Origin: Leyella lascolaii
GTDB lineage: Bacteria > Bacteroidota > Bacteroidia > Bacteroidales > Bacteroidaceae
Direction: 5' to 3'
DNA: 64,000 nucleotides
NCBI RefSeq assembly: GCF_900079775.1
Contig: NZ_LT556044.1
Coordinates: 1,917-65,916 of the forward strand
Shown here: piece by piece, positions 27,508 to 37,256 of the stretch
Layout of the letters: each line of letters begins with the position of its first letter
Numbering within the stretch: the stretch's first letter is position 1
Made by a program: the position numbers and the translations under genes
The notes under the pieces: generated by a model
What the model was told of the DNA's origin: nothing
The model's input: the letters and a program-made list of their open reading frames with translations, nothing else
The model's database searches: none

Positions 27508-28377
27508 ATGGAAAGAAAACAGATAGACTTTGTGACTCACCCTCAGGAGACGCATATGGTAGGTGACGGATTCAGGGTTCACAACTTCATACCGCAGATG
27601 CCGGGAATGAGCCGGTATGATATGGATCCGTTCCTGCTGCTCGACTATAATGCTGCAATGCCTGTGGCACCCGGTGTCCCGCGTGGAGTGGGGGCACACC
27701 CGCACCGGGGATTCTCTACGGTCACGTTTGCTTATCGAGGCAGTGTGGAGCATCGTGACAGCCGCGGCAATCATGGAATAATAAGTGAAGGCGATGTTCA
27801 GTGGATGACGGCTGCCAAAGGTGTGCTTCATGAGGAACTTTATGAGCGCGAGTTCGCTGCCCGTGGCGGTTGTTTCCAGATGGTCCAGCTATGGGTCAAT
27901 CTGCACGCAAACCACAAAATGGACGAACCTTCATACCAGTCGATTCGCCGTGAGGACATGGGACGTGTGGAACTGCCGTCAGGCGGAGGCGTCGTTGAGG
28001 TGGTGAGCGGTCAGTACAAAGGTGTAAGCGGACCTGCCAGAAGCCATGTTGATGTGACAATGCTCAATCTCAGGATGAACAAAGGCGGAAAAGCTGAGTT
28101 CAGTTTCAATGAGAAACACACAACCTTTCTCGTCGTGCTCAGTGGGGCGGTAGAGGTGAACGGTGTGGGTGTTCCGCAAGACAATGTTCTGAAATTCAAA
28201 CGCAAGGGCGAGTCCTTTGACATTGTTGCCACAGCAGACAACACCGTTGTGCTGCTCGTGTCTGGTGCTCCTTTGCATGAACCTATTGTCGGCATAGGTC
28301 CGTTTGTGATGAACTCACATGAGGAACTTGTTCAGGCATTTGAGGATTTCAGTGACGGAAAGTTTGGATATATGTGA
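27508..28377 (+). CDS. Pirin-family protein 1
   Basis: A 289-aa bicupin. The N-terminal cupin has the metal ligands in AHPHRGFSTVTF and in AAKGVLHEELYE (His, His, His, Glu pattern). The C-terminal cupin (about 160-285) ends with EPIVGIGPFVMNS. Pirins bind Fe(II) and act as quercetinases or redox-linked cofactors; the true role here is not known. The start at 27508 (MERKQIDFV) has GAAAGGA upstream, whereas the frame extends back to 27364 with unrelated sequence. It is 26 bases from a second pirin gene and divergent from marR. Confidence 0.9.
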   Translation: MERKQIDFVTHPQETHMVGDGFRVHNFIPQMPGMSRYDMDPFLLLDYNAAMPVAPGVPRGVGAHPHRGFSTVTFAYRGSVEHRDSRGNHGIISEGDVQWMTAAKGVLHEELYEREFAARGGCFQMVQLWVNLHANHKMDEPSYQSIRREDMGRVELPSGGGVVEVVSGQYKGVSGPARSHVDVTMLNLRMNKGGKAEFSFNEKHTTFLVVLSGAVEVNGVGVPQDNVLKFKRKGESFDIVATADNTVVLLVSGAPLHEPIVGIGPFVMNSHEELVQAFEDFSDGKFGYM

Positions 28378-28403
28378 TATATGATAATAAAAAAACAAGA
28401 CAA

Positions 28404-29249
28404 ATGAAAGAGAGAAAAGTAATACAGAAAGTAAGAGGCGTGCGCGCAACCGATGGTGCCGGAGTAAGACTTGTGAGAGTATTGGGTAATGAAACGATGT
28501 ATGACTTTGACCCGTTTCTGATGCTCGATTCGTTTGACAGCGATAATCCTGATGACTACAGACGCGGTTTCCCGGAGCATCCGCACCGTGGCATAGAGAC
28601 TGTCAGTTTTATTGCAAAGGGCAGTATGACTCATGAGGATCACCTCGGTAGCAGGCAGACAATCACAGATGGGGAGGCGCAGTGGCTCACCGCGGGCTCA
28701 GGGGCATTCCATTCTGAACAACCGGGAGGCAGACGTATGTTGGGGTTGCAGTTGTGGCTCAATATGCCTGGAAACAGGAAGATGTCTGCTGAGCCTGAAT
28801 ATCATGGCATAACTCGTGATGAGATACCGGAGTTCAGGTCTGACGGGGTGTTGCTGAGGGTATTGACCGGAGAGTATCACGGACTGAAAGGATGGCAGGG
28901 CAGATATGTTCCGCTCGATTATTACGACCTGCATATGCAGCCCGGAGCAAAAACGGAGATTGACGTGAAGCCGGGCAATACAGTCATGGTGTTTACTCTT
29001 GTGAGTGACGTGATAACCGGAGGTACTACCGTCGTTGAAAAAACAGCAGCCCGCTTCTCTGACGGAGATACTGTTGTCATCGAAGCTGGCGGTGACGGGG
29101 CAGAGGTGATGCTTATGTCGGCTCCACCACTCAATGAGCCTATAGCCTGGTATGGACCTATAGTCATGAACAGCGAGCATGAATTACGCACAGCCTTGCG
29201 TGAACTTGACGAGGGGACATTTTTGAAGGGAAATACAAAATATACTTAA
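28404..29249 (+). CDS. Pirin-family protein 2
   Basis: A 281-aa bicupin, distinct in sequence from the preceding pirin. Metal ligands are in EHPHRGIETVSF and SGAFHSEQP; the C-terminal cupin ends EPIAWYGPIVMNS. Ligand spacing matches canonical pirin. The start at 28404 (MKERKVIQKV) is chosen; a GTG at 28374 in the same frame overlaps the previous stop and adds ten unrelated residues. The two genes form an operon and probably came from an older duplication. Confidence 0.9.
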   Translation: MKERKVIQKVRGVRATDGAGVRLVRVLGNETMYDFDPFLMLDSFDSDNPDDYRRGFPEHPHRGIETVSFIAKGSMTHEDHLGSRQTITDGEAQWLTAGSGAFHSEQPGGRRMLGLQLWLNMPGNRKMSAEPEYHGITRDEIPEFRSDGVLLRVLTGEYHGLKGWQGRYVPLDYYDLHMQPGAKTEIDVKPGNTVMVFTLVSDVITGGTTVVEKTAARFSDGDTVVIEAGGDGAEVMLMSAPPLNEPIAWYGPIVMNSEHELRTALRELDEGTFLKGNTKYT

Positions 29250-29286
29250 ATTATACAGTATTATTACCGTTTCTGACTTTTAATGT

Positions 29287-29294
29287 TAATTTTG
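29287..29294 (+). promoter_or_regulatory. Possible -7 box before doxX
   Basis: TAATTTTG followed by C, about 210 bases before the doxX ATG. If used, it gives a long leader in which I found no riboswitch-like fold. Confidence 0.4.
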
Positions 29295-29506
29295 CATTTG
29301 TGAACATGGATGGTCCTAACATGTCTGACAGACCGTAGTGTCTTCAATTGGAGTTTTAACTCACACTATGTTACAACTTCCGCACATGGTATTGACTATG
29401 TCTTGCCATATTGCATAGAGGCACTATAGAAGAAGGTATCAGGCATAATATAAACTCGGACTGAGTGACCGTCCTCTTTATTTTAACTATAAAAAAGAAT
29501 GAACTT

Positions 29507-29929
29507 ATGAAATTAGAACAGAATTTTCTGCGTAGCAACGACCTTGGTCTGCTGTTGCTTCGTATTACAGTTGGAGGCATGATGCTTTTCCATGGTATAC
29601 ACAAGGCGGTTTATGGCGTCGGTCCCATCGGGGATATGCTCTCTGCAATAGGATTGCCGTCGTTTATTGCATACGGGTCGCTGCTTGCCGAACTTGTTGC
29701 TTCACTCATGATTGTCTGTGGTGTATGGACCCGTATGGCATCCGTGGTGTTTGCCGGTAACATGATTGTGGCTATACTGATGGCACATTCGGCTGACATA
29801 TTCTCGATAAATGCCATGACCGGCGGATGGGCTATAGAGCTTCCTGCATTCTATCTGCTTGCCTCTGCTGTGCTATGCCTTACCGGTGCCGGCAAGTATG
29901 CTGTTACAAAGGGCAGCTTCTTGGATTAG
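29507..29929 (+). CDS. DoxX-family membrane protein
   Basis: A 140-aa protein with four membrane helices (about residues 13-32, 48-70, 74-94 and 105-125) and the family pattern LLLRITVGGMMLFHGIHK..YG near the N-terminus, plus AELVASLMIVCGVWTR. DoxX proteins are linked to thiol/oxidative stress and quinone-related redox in various bacteria. The ATG at 29507 is preferred to a GTG at 29465, since the helix then starts where expected. It follows the pirin pair and MarR, making a plausible redox-response neighbourhood. Confidence 0.88.
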   Translation: MKLEQNFLRSNDLGLLLLRITVGGMMLFHGIHKAVYGVGPIGDMLSAIGLPSFIAYGSLLAELVASLMIVCGVWTRMASVVFAGNMIVAILMAHSADIFSINAMTGGWAIELPAFYLLASAVLCLTGAGKYAVTKGSFLD

Positions 29930-29936
29930 GAATATT

Positions 29937-29975
29937 GCAAGAACGGAATCAGGTGTTCCGTTCTTGCTTTATCTT
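29937..29975 (+). terminator. Intrinsic terminator after doxX
   Basis: A perfect 12-bp stem gcaagaacggaa / ttccgttcttgc with a seven-base loop is followed by TTTATCTTT, eight bases past the stop. Confidence 0.85.
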
Positions 29976-30005
29976 TGTAATTTCAGAAAATGCATGGAAT
30001 GTCAT

Positions 30006-31907
30006 TCAATCCTCATAAATGGCTCTATGTATATCCCTGTCGCTAACACGTATATATATATTATTATCAACGGAAGGCACGATGTAGGTGATATGTGAAG
30101 CAGTACGCTCATTAAAGATTTTACACACTGAACATTTCTCAAACTGAGTCCCTTTTCTTCGTATGCGCAATTCTGATTCTGCAACGGCAAGCGAGCATTT
30201 AAAAAGAACGTCACGTAATTCATAGTGGAATGCAAATGATATCGGATTTCCGTCATAATCATGCCCTATATTGATATAATTTTTGAAATTCCTTATCTCA
30301 AACACGATGTCATATGCGAATGTATAGAACAGAATTCTGTCTGTTGTGTCATTTACGTCAACCGACATTATAGTGCGTATTCTATGTTCTTCTGGAATCA
30401 AGATGAATGTCGGACCTTCTATATGTAGGGTTACATCCATCAAATCGCTATCAGTTATTGACTTATTGTAATGAGACTTGAATGATGTGCCGATAACTTT
30501 ATATAGCTTGACGTCTTCATAATTGAGGTCAGGCATTTGAACTTCTTTTATATTTGACGGTTTGGGACGATGTTCAAAACATTTTGCAAATACAGGATCT
30601 GACTCAGGTAATACGTGTATGTGTTTTTGTGTGAGATCTATGATACAATCTACCCATGGGGTTGAAAGACGATGGTTCGACGTGTCCTGAATATACCAAT
30701 TATCTATTCTTGTCAGTTTTTTCATCAATTCCCAATGAGCTTGAATGTTCTTGTCATATTTATATTTTCCACCATCGGTGTCAACAAAAGGAATAGCGAA
30801 CATATATGCTATATCATATATCCATATAATGGCAGTACAATATGGAGCGTCAAGTTTGTTTTGTCGGTTATTTATGAAAATATCCAGAATCGGCTGTTCT
30901 TTAAATTCTGCCCCTGGCAGTAATGCAAGAAGAATGGACGGCAATGCATCAGGTGTCCAGTCCATGTATTTAATCCATTTGATTGTATTAACAAAATGAG
31001 GTAGCTCTGTTTTTGGCAGAATGTCTATTACCATCTTGCATAAAGCCTTGTACATGCGCTCATTGTTTATGGGCGTTTTCAGTTCCAAACGCATGTTGAA
31101 AGGTTGGTTTTTCATTACTTCTGATTGCGGTAAGGCTTCCTTCATGAGAAACAATTCCGGCTCTCCATGACTGCCAGCTTTGACAATGAAGCTCTTTCCT
31201 ACGACAGTAGGAACCTTGGTTGTCTTTTTACGGGAAATATGGTACATTGCCCTGCGGAAATCCATAATATAGCGGAAATTGTCTTCTGTCATTGACAGAT
31301 CGTTGTTGCACGAGTCGCATTCTTCATTGCAAATCAACAACTTGTTTCCAAGACCTTCCTGTATGGCATGTGCAACGTTGTTAAAAGTAACATCAGGCAT
31401 TCTCCTGCCACAGAAACGGCACACACGTTTAGATTTTTCCTCTTCTCCAACACACACTTTTATTCCATCATATCCGAAGGACATGTATGTGAAGTATATG
31501 TCCATCATTAAGTAATAGTGGAATGCCATGTTGTGTAAGTTGGCATTCCAAGACATGCCTTGTCTAATTGCCTTAATGCATAGTATCGCAGTCTTACGCG
31601 CTACTACAGATGTCTTTTCTTCATTAAAATAATAAAAGCAATTGCCATCTGGAAGTTTTGATATGAAGCCGCTCAGTTTACGGATGTGCGAGCCTGTAGC
31701 TTTGTCATATTTCTTTACTAATGTATTCAGAGCATCGCGTGTCTTCTGACATACTTCTATTCTACATCCACCGGGCATAAAGTTTCTTACATGACACCTG
31801 TGGAAATATGCATCTTCTATGTCTGTCGTCATTACTCCGTTTGTATCCTTATAGATAAGGCGCTGATTGTTTATAGGTGAATACAATATAACTTTAAGTA
31901 TAGACAT
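30006..31907 (-). CDS. Large protein with HNH_5-like zinc/nuclease domain
   Basis: A 633-aa protein. Residues 163-202 resemble an HNH endonuclease of the HNH_5 type: CRFCG (Cys163, Cys166), then AHAIQEGLGN with His180, and CNEECDSCNN (Cys197, Cys200, Asn201). Before it lies an N-terminal region of about 150 residues and after it a long region (about 230-580) without a motif I can name. A second Cys pair CSVC (592, 595) with His605 near the C-terminus may bind zinc. No signal peptide is present. It stands alone between two terminated transcription units, which suits an accessory nuclease or single-gene defence protein; that role is inference. An intact DNA cutter is not proven, since the final HNH histidine is not obvious. 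Confidence 0.7.
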   Translation of the reverse strand: MSILKVILYSPINNQRLIYKDTNGVMTTDIEDAYFHRCHVRNFMPGGCRIEVCQKTRDALNTLVKKYDKATGSHIRKLSGFISKLPDGNCFYYFNEEKTSVVARKTAILCIKAIRQGMSWNANLHNMAFHYYLMMDIYFTYMSFGYDGIKVCVGEEEKSKRVCRFCGRRMPDVTFNNVAHAIQEGLGNKLLICNEECDSCNNDLSMTEDNFRYIMDFRRAMYHISRKKTTKVPTVVGKSFIVKAGSHGEPELFLMKEALPQSEVMKNQPFNMRLELKTPINNERMYKALCKMVIDILPKTELPHFVNTIKWIKYMDWTPDALPSILLALLPGAEFKEQPILDIFINNRQNKLDAPYCTAIIWIYDIAYMFAIPFVDTDGGKYKYDKNIQAHWELMKKLTRIDNWYIQDTSNHRLSTPWVDCIIDLTQKHIHVLPESDPVFAKCFEHRPKPSNIKEVQMPDLNYEDVKLYKVIGTSFKSHYNKSITDSDLMDVTLHIEGPTFILIPEEHRIRTIMSVDVNDTTDRILFYTFAYDIVFEIRNFKNYINIGHDYDGNPISFAFHYELRDVLFKCSLAVAESELRIRRKGTQFEKCSVCKIFNERTASHITYIVPSVDNNIYIRVSDRDIHRAIYED

Positions 31908-31983
31908 AATAATAAAGTGTCAATTATATTTATGGTCTGAAATATGTAAAACGAGTCATGTGTTTTCTTGCTACAGACTGCGT

Positions 31984-32202
31984 TTAAAACTAATGTTTAG
32001 ATAAGGACTGATTGTCGATAAACCGCCAAAACAGCGTTTTTCCAGGGCCGTAGGCTATTCATTGCTCTTCCGCTTAGCGGTAATCCTCTTGTTTACTGCT
32101 TTTGTATTATATAATTTGGTGTTTCTTCTACAGAATCAAGAACCAATCTATATGAGAGCGGCACTAAATACTGATAAACTATGATGACTTTATTTGTGCT
32201 AA
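31984..32202. repeat. Degenerate MITE-like element, copy 3
   Basis: The right end read on the minus strand (ttagcacaaataaagtcatc) resembles the right end of copy 1, and the DNA at 32138-32187 aligns with 58769-58820 (aagaaccaatct / aggaacaaatct; ctatgatgac / tctgatgac). The left end is poorly preserved. Boundaries are approximate. Confidence 0.45.
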
Positions 32203-32349
32203 TCGTAGTACTTCAAGTAAGGATACATAATACGTGGAGCATAAATGAATGTGTGATTATACGCTACTTGGATTTTGCTTAAAAGTAATATGTATTTTCA
32301 TATTGCTTTATTATAGTATATGCCTGTTCGGTATCCGGTGCTACTCTGC

Positions 32350-32387
32350 ATAAAACACAAAAGGGATTGCTGTTTTGCAACCCCTTT
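32350..32387 (-). terminator. Intrinsic terminator of the AspT-like transporter gene
   Basis: On the minus strand the stem aaaggggttgc / gcaatcccttt (one G-U pair) encloses aaaaca and is followed by TGTGTTTTA. Confidence 0.75.
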
Positions 32388-32411
32388 GTTGTATTTGTAT
32401 TTTTACTATTT

Positions 32412-34100
32412 TTATCCGCAGCAGAACAGTACAATCATTTGTGCTGTAAATATTCTTAAGAACATAGCCAGCGGGTAAACTGTTGAGTAACCTACAGCAG
32501 GTGCCTCCCTTGAACAACTGGAGTTAGCGTAAGCGAGAGCTGGCGGGTCTGTATATGTTCCGGCTATCATTCCCATTATTGTGAAATAGTTCAACTTGAA
32601 GCGCACGCGTGCGATGACGCCTACCAACAATATCGGGATGACAGTAATCATGAAACCTGTGTATACATATTTCAGACCGTCTCCCTGAATGACTGTTTCC
32701 CAGAAACCTGCGCCGGCTTTTATGCCCACACTGGCGAGGAATAGCACCAGACCAATCTCTCTTAACATCATATTTGCTGATGTTGTCGTGTATGTAACCA
32801 GTTTGAATTTATATCCGAAGCGTCCGATAAGAATAGCTATGATAAGAGGACCTCCAGCCAAACCCAACTTCAACGGTACAGGCATGCCGGGAATTGCCAA
32901 AGGAATACTTCCAAACAGGATACCTACCAATATACCGATAAAGATTGTTGCAATGTTCGGGGAGTCGAGTCTTTTAACCGAATTTCCCATTATGTCAGCT
33001 ACTCGGTTGACATTATCCATAGGGCCGACAACAAGAATCTTATCACCTACCTGAAAATGATAGTTTCTGCTTGCAAAGACATCCATGCCCTGCCTTGATA
33101 CTCGTGTCACGGTTACACCATAAACACTTGAGAAGTGCATCTTTCCAAGCGTTTTGCCGTTCATTGAAGGACGGGTGATGATTATTCTACGAGATACCAA
33201 TGGCTGGTTCTGATCTTCTTCTGACCATGGTGTATCTATTTCCGGACCTATAAATGCCTTTATCGCCTCGGCATCGGCTTCTGCGCATACAATCAGCACT
33301 TCGTCTCCCAATTCGAATACTGTCTTACTGTTGGGAATTAAAGTGGTGCCATTGTGCTGTAAGCGTGAACACACCAAATCTCTGTTTAAGAACTCTGAAA
33401 TTTCCCTGAGCGTTCTTCCTGCCAGATAAGAGTTGTTCACTTTCAGATGCATCTGGTGTGGTTTTGCGTGAGGATTTTCGGCTTCTTCTTCCTCCAGCAT
33501 CTTTTCTTCGTCTGCAAGCTTTGTCTTGGTCAGATAGCGGATGGCAATTGTGGCACCGATGATGCCTAATACTCCAAGAGGATAAGCGCATGCATATCCG
33601 GATGCTATCTGTGGGACATTATTTCCAAACAAAGATGCCAAAGCCTCGTTTGCGGCTCCAAGTCCTGGAGTGTTTGTTACAGCACCGTATAAGGTACCTA
33701 CCATCATCGGTAGGTTGTTGACGTTTTCGGTGTCAAAAAATATAAAATAACAAGCAAACATGACAAGTACGTTTAGCAGTACTATTGTCACCGACAGCAT
33801 GTTTAATGTTATACCTCCTTTTTTGAAGCTTTCAAAGAATCCAGGACCCACTTGTAGTCCTATGCAGAACACAAACAAAATCAATCCGAAATCCTGAATG
33901 AAGTTCAGAATATTGGTCGGGGCTGTAAATCCAATATGTCCGGCTACAATTCCTGCAAACAGTACGAATGTCACACCGAGGGAGATTCCGCCAAACTTGA
34001 TTTTTCCGAGCAAGACTCCAACTGCTATAACGAATGCGTAAAGCAATGTTATGTGAGCTACAGAGTCTGTTGTAGTAAACAGATCAATAAGCCAATTCAT
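32412..34100 (-). CDS. AspT/YidE-type membrane transporter with two RCK-C domains
   Basis: A 562-aa protein made of two membrane halves of the AspT-YidE-YbjL duplication family (about residues 1-180 and 385-562). Between them are two TrkA-C (RCK-C) ligand-binding domains (about 215-285 and 300-380; [13 protein letters not shown] and [14 protein letters not shown]). The inner-membrane antiporter AspT exchanges aspartate for alanine; the substrate here is not shown by the sequence. The ATG at 34100 is 21 bases after the proS stop, so the two genes probably share a transcript. Confidence 0.88.
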   Translation of the reverse strand: MNWLIDLFTTTDSVAHITLLYAFVIAVGVLLGKIKFGGISLGVTFVLFAGIVAGHIGFTAPTNILNFIQDFGLILFVFCIGLQVGPGFFESFKKGGITLNMLSVTIVLLNVLVMFACYFIFFDTENVNNLPMMVGTLYGAVTNTPGLGAANEALASLFGNNVPQIASGYACAYPLGVLGIIGATIAIRYLTKTKLADEEKMLEEEEAENPHAKPHQMHLKVNNSYLAGRTLREISEFLNRDLVCSRLQHNGTTLIPNSKTVFELGDEVLIVCAEADAEAIKAFIGPEIDTPWSEEDQNQPLVSRRIIITRPSMNGKTLGKMHFSSVYGVTVTRVSRQGMDVFASRNYHFQVGDKILVVGPMDNVNRVADIMGNSVKRLDSPNIATIFIGILVGILFGSIPLAIPGMPVPLKLGLAGGPLIIAILIGRFGYKFKLVTYTTTSANMMLREIGLVLFLASVGIKAGAGFWETVIQGDGLKYVYTGFMITVIPILLVGVIARVRFKLNYFTIMGMIAGTYTDPPALAYANSSCSREAPAVGYSTVYPLAMFLRIFTAQMIVLFCCG

Positions 34101-34121
34101 ATTATAACCATATATATTATT

Positions 34122-35600
34122 TTAATAACTTCTTGCAATTATAACCCGTTTGGATGCAGGTTTGCCCGATACCATATCTATACCGTTTGTGGGTTCGTAT
34201 CCAAAGGGCTCACACCGTATAGTTGCCTGTGTCTCTTCTTTTATTTTGGCTTCTGTCTCAGCCGTACCGTCCCAATGACAAAGGAAGAAGCCGCCGTCCT
34301 TTATCTTTTCTTTAAATTCTGCATAGTCATCGCATTCATAAATATGAGCGTCGCGGAATGATTTTGCCTTGTCAAACATGTTTTTTTGTATTTCATCCAA
34401 CAAAGATTTGACATAGTCTGCGATACCTTCAATTGGTCTGGTCTCTTTTTCCAGTGTGTCACGGCGCATTACCTCAATTGTACCATTTTCAATATCTCTT
34501 GCACCGAGAACAAGGCGGACAGGTACTCCTTTTACTTCGTAATCGGCAAACTTGTAACCGGGACGTTTGTTCTCTGCATCATCATATTTTACAGAAATTC
34601 CGGACTCACGTAATTGTCTGATTATTGGCGATGCTTTTTCTGATATCTTAGCCAGCCCGTCCGAGCCTTTTGAAATTGGAATTATTACTACCTGAATGGG
34701 TGCGAGCTTTGGAGGCAGAACCAGTCCGTTATCGTCAGAATGAGTCATTATGAGTGCTCCTATCAGTCTCGTCGACACTCCCCATGACGTAGCCCATACA
34801 TATTCGGGTTTATTTTCTTTATTCAAATATGTTACATCAAATGCTTTTGCAAAATTCTGACCCAAGAAATGGCTTGTGCCGCTTTGCAATGCTTTGCCGT
34901 CTTGCATCATTGCTTCAATGGTGTAAGTATTCAATGCTCCGGCAAAACGTTCAGTTTCGCTTTTCACGCCTTGGACAACAGGCATTGACATCCAGTTTTC
35001 TGCAAAGTCTGCATAGACATGAAGCATCATCTGTGCTTCCTTTTCAGCTTCTTCTTTTGTGGCATGTGCCGTATGGCCCTCTTGCCATAAGAACTCTGAC
35101 GTACGTAAGAAAGGTCTTGTACGCATTTCCCATCTCATTACGTTACACCACTGGTTGCACATCAATGGTAAATCACGCCACGAATGTATCCAGTTCTTAT
35201 ATGTATTCCATATGATGGTTTCAGATGTGGGACGTATAATCAACTCTTCGTCCAACTTTGCTGTGGGATCAACTTCTATTCCGCTTTTGTCTTCTTTGGA
35301 ACGCAATCTGTAATGTGTAACCACCGCGCATTCTTTGGCAAAGCCTTCCACGTGTTCTGCCTCACGGCTTAAAAAAGATTTTGGTATTAACAACGGAAAA
35401 TAAGCATTCTGAACCCCTGTCTCTTTAAACATTGAGTCCAGCTGATGCTGCATCTTTTCCCAAATGGCGTATCCGTAAGGCTTGATAACCATACATCCAC
35501 GTACCGCGGCCTGTTCTGCCAAATCCGCCTTTACGATTAAATCATTATACCATTGGCTGTAGTTATCAGCTCTTTTGGTAAGTTCTTTTAATTCTACCAT
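34122..35600 (-). CDS. proS: Prolyl-tRNA synthetase (archaeal/eukaryotic-like type)
   Basis: A class II aminoacyl-tRNA synthetase charging tRNA-Pro (492 aa). Motif 2/3-type segments include [45 protein letters not shown] and [14 protein letters not shown]; the C-terminal anticodon-binding and zinc-like extension follows (ending [10 protein letters not shown] with the terminal tyrosine). It lacks the large editing insertion of the typical bacterial form and belongs to the shorter archaeal-like class common in Bacteroidetes. It is preceded by a TAnnTTTG box on the minus strand. Confidence 0.95.
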   Translation of the reverse strand: MVELKELTKRADNYSQWYNDLIVKADLAEQAAVRGCMVIKPYGYAIWEKMQHQLDSMFKETGVQNAYFPLLIPKSFLSREAEHVEGFAKECAVVTHYRLRSKEDKSGIEVDPTAKLDEELIIRPTSETIIWNTYKNWIHSWRDLPLMCNQWCNVMRWEMRTRPFLRTSEFLWQEGHTAHATKEEAEKEAQMMLHVYADFAENWMSMPVVQGVKSETERFAGALNTYTIEAMMQDGKALQSGTSHFLGQNFAKAFDVTYLNKENKPEYVWATSWGVSTRLIGALIMTHSDDNGLVLPPKLAPIQVVIIPISKGSDGLAKISEKASPIIRQLRESGISVKYDDAENKRPGYKFADYEVKGVPVRLVLGARDIENGTIEVMRRDTLEKETRPIEGIADYVKSLLDEIQKNMFDKAKSFRDAHIYECDDYAEFKEKIKDGGFFLCHWDGTAETEAKIKEETQATIRCEPFGYEPTNGIDMVSGKPASKRVIIARSY

Positions 35601-35636
35601 TATATATGATTATAATTTATATGATTATTTTGGGTG

Positions 35637-35644
35637 CAAAAGTA
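35637..35644 (-). promoter_or_regulatory. -7 box of proS
   Basis: On the minus strand it reads TACTTTTG followed by CA, 37 bases before the ATG. It is back-to-back with the promoter box of the OmpA-like gene. Confidence 0.6.
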
Positions 35645-35686
35645 CAAAAAATTGTTGTAACATAGCATCATAATAATAAAAAACGC

Positions 35687-35694
35687 TACCTTTG
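35687..35694 (+). promoter_or_regulatory. -7 box of the OmpA-like gene
   Basis: TACCTTTG followed by CA, about 43 bases before the ATG at 35738. No correctly spaced -33 box is obvious. Confidence 0.6.
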
Positions 35695-35737
35695 CAAATG
35701 TATATAATAATTTACAGACAAATAAAAAAACAGGATT

Positions 35738-36415
35738 ATGAAAAAAATTAGGGTTATGACACTTACAATGTGTTTGCTTGCCATTATAGGATGTCAGACA
35801 AAACAGGGTACAGGTGCATTGATTGGAACAGGTGGCGGAGCTGCATTAGGTGCAATAATTGGTAAGATAGCCGGAAATACAGCCGTTGGTGCAGCTATAG
35901 GCGGAGCGGTCGGTGCAGGAGCCGGTGCGTTGATTGGGCGTCATATGGACAAAGTCGCAGAAGAAGCTGCGGCACAGGTTGAAAATGCAAAAGTAGAGGA
36001 AGTTACCGATGCAAATGGTCTGAAAGCAGTAAAGGTTACTTTTGATTCCGGAATATTGTTCGCTACAAATAAGGCAGACCTTAATGCAACATCAAAGAAC
36101 GAACTTGCAAAGTTCTCAACAGTACTGAAGAATAATGCAGATTGCCATATTGACATATACGGACATACTGATTCTACCGGAAATGATGGAATAAATATTC
36201 CTTTAAGTAACAGTAGGGCAAAAAGTGTCGCTGATTATCTGAAGAGTTGTGGCGTGTCAAATTCGCAGTTTCAGCAGATTACAGGAAAAGGTAGCTCTGA
36301 ACCAGTAGCTGACAATGGCACGGCTTCAGGACGTCAGCAAAACAGACGTGTTGAAATATATATGTATGCAAGTCAGGCTATGATAGATGCTGCAAATGCC
36401 GGGACTTTAAAGTAA
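35738..36415 (+). CDS. OmpA-family lipoprotein with glycine-zipper segment
   Basis: A 225-aa outer-membrane lipoprotein. The signal peptide ends in a lipobox AIIGC (Cys19). A glycine/alanine-rich stretch (about residues 25-68: GTGGGAALGAIIG..AAIGGAVGAGAGALIG) is a glycine-zipper-type segment. The OmpA-C peptidoglycan-binding domain (about 95-210) has DIYGHTDSTGND, LSNSRAKSVADYL and the QQNRRVEI motif. The protein should tether the outer membrane to peptidoglycan, as YiaD-like proteins do. Monocistronic, with its own promoter and a long perfect terminator. Confidence 0.92.
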   Translation: MKKIRVMTLTMCLLAIIGCQTKQGTGALIGTGGGAALGAIIGKIAGNTAVGAAIGGAVGAGAGALIGRHMDKVAEEAAAQVENAKVEEVTDANGLKAVKVTFDSGILFATNKADLNATSKNELAKFSTVLKNNADCHIDIYGHTDSTGNDGINIPLSNSRAKSVADYLKSCGVSNSQFQQITGKGSSEPVADNGTASGRQQNRRVEIYMYASQAMIDAANAGTLK

Positions 36416-36435
36416 ATATTTTGTTTGACTTTAAT

Positions 36436-36480
36436 CATATTAAGTCATCACAAGTACTTTGTGATGACTTAATATGTTTA
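36436..36480 (+). terminator. Intrinsic terminator after the OmpA-like gene
   Basis: An 18-bp perfect stem catattaagtcatcacaa / ttgtgatgacttaatatg with a five-base loop is followed by TTTATA. Confidence 0.85.
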
Positions 36481-36502
36481 TATACGAGAAATAAATTTGA
36501 CA

Positions 36503-37234
36503 ATGAAATTAATAGGTAGGATTTTACGCTGGGGAATCGCCTTGTTTTTCAGCAGTACCATACTTATGGTGATTGCCTATAGATTTATTCCTGTTTATAT
36601 TACACCGCTTATGGTAATAAGATGTTTTCAGCAGGCTTTGAACAATGAGCATATAACATTGCATCATAAGTGGATACCAATAGAAGATATATCATGTTAT
36701 TTGCCTGTGGCAGTAATGGCAAGTGAGGATCAGAAATTTCTTATACATCACGGTTTTGATTTTAATGCAATAGAGAATGCTGCCAGATATAACAGGCATG
36801 GCAGGAAACGCATGGGAGCAAGTACCATCTCACAACAAACAGCTAAGAATGTGTTTTTATGGCCCGGACGTACATGGGTCAGAAAAGGTTTCGAGGCTTA
36901 TTTTACCGTTCTTATTGAATTGCTGTGGAGCAAACAGAGAATCATGGAGGTATATCTCAATTCAATTGAGATGGGAAATGGCATATATGGGGCAAGTGCT
37001 GTGGCAAAATATCATTTCGACAAAGAAGCTCGTGACCTAACAAGAGCTGAATGTGCATTGATTGCGGCAACACTTCCAAATCCAATAAAATACAGCAGTA
37101 AGACACCGGATTCGTATTTGTTGAATAGGCGAAAAAGAATAGAAAGGCAAATGAAATTCATACCAATATTGCCAAAGGAGGGAGAAGATATAAACCATAA
37201 TACAGTTTCCGGAGGAATTTATAGAAGGAAATAG
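36503..37234 (+). CDS. mtgA: Monofunctional peptidoglycan glycosyltransferase
   Basis: A GT51 enzyme (243 aa) that polymerises lipid II into glycan strands without a transpeptidase domain. One N-terminal membrane helix (about residues 9-28). Catalytic motifs: ASEDQKFLIHHGFD with Glu75, RMGASTISQQTAKNVFLWPGRTW, and LYW-like KQRIMEVYLNSIEMGNGIYG with the second glutamate. I use the ATG at 36503 rather than a TTG at 36497. It is 22 bases before the helicase gene. Confidence 0.94.
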   Translation: MKLIGRILRWGIALFFSSTILMVIAYRFIPVYITPLMVIRCFQQALNNEHITLHHKWIPIEDISCYLPVAVMASEDQKFLIHHGFDFNAIENAARYNRHGRKRMGASTISQQTAKNVFLWPGRTWVRKGFEAYFTVLIELLWSKQRIMEVYLNSIEMGNGIYGASAVAKYHFDKEARDLTRAECALIAATLPNPIKYSSKTPDSYLLNRRKRIERQMKFIPILPKEGEDINHNTVSGGIYRRK

Positions 37235-37256
37235 TTCATTATATACATTAATTTAT

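Larger units (their letters stand above)
31908..32411. other. Gene-free region with degenerate MITE-like element
   Basis: About 500 bases without a gene. It holds a degenerate relative of the MITE-like elements (about 31984-32202) and the terminator of the transporter gene at 32350-32387. Confidence 0.55.
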
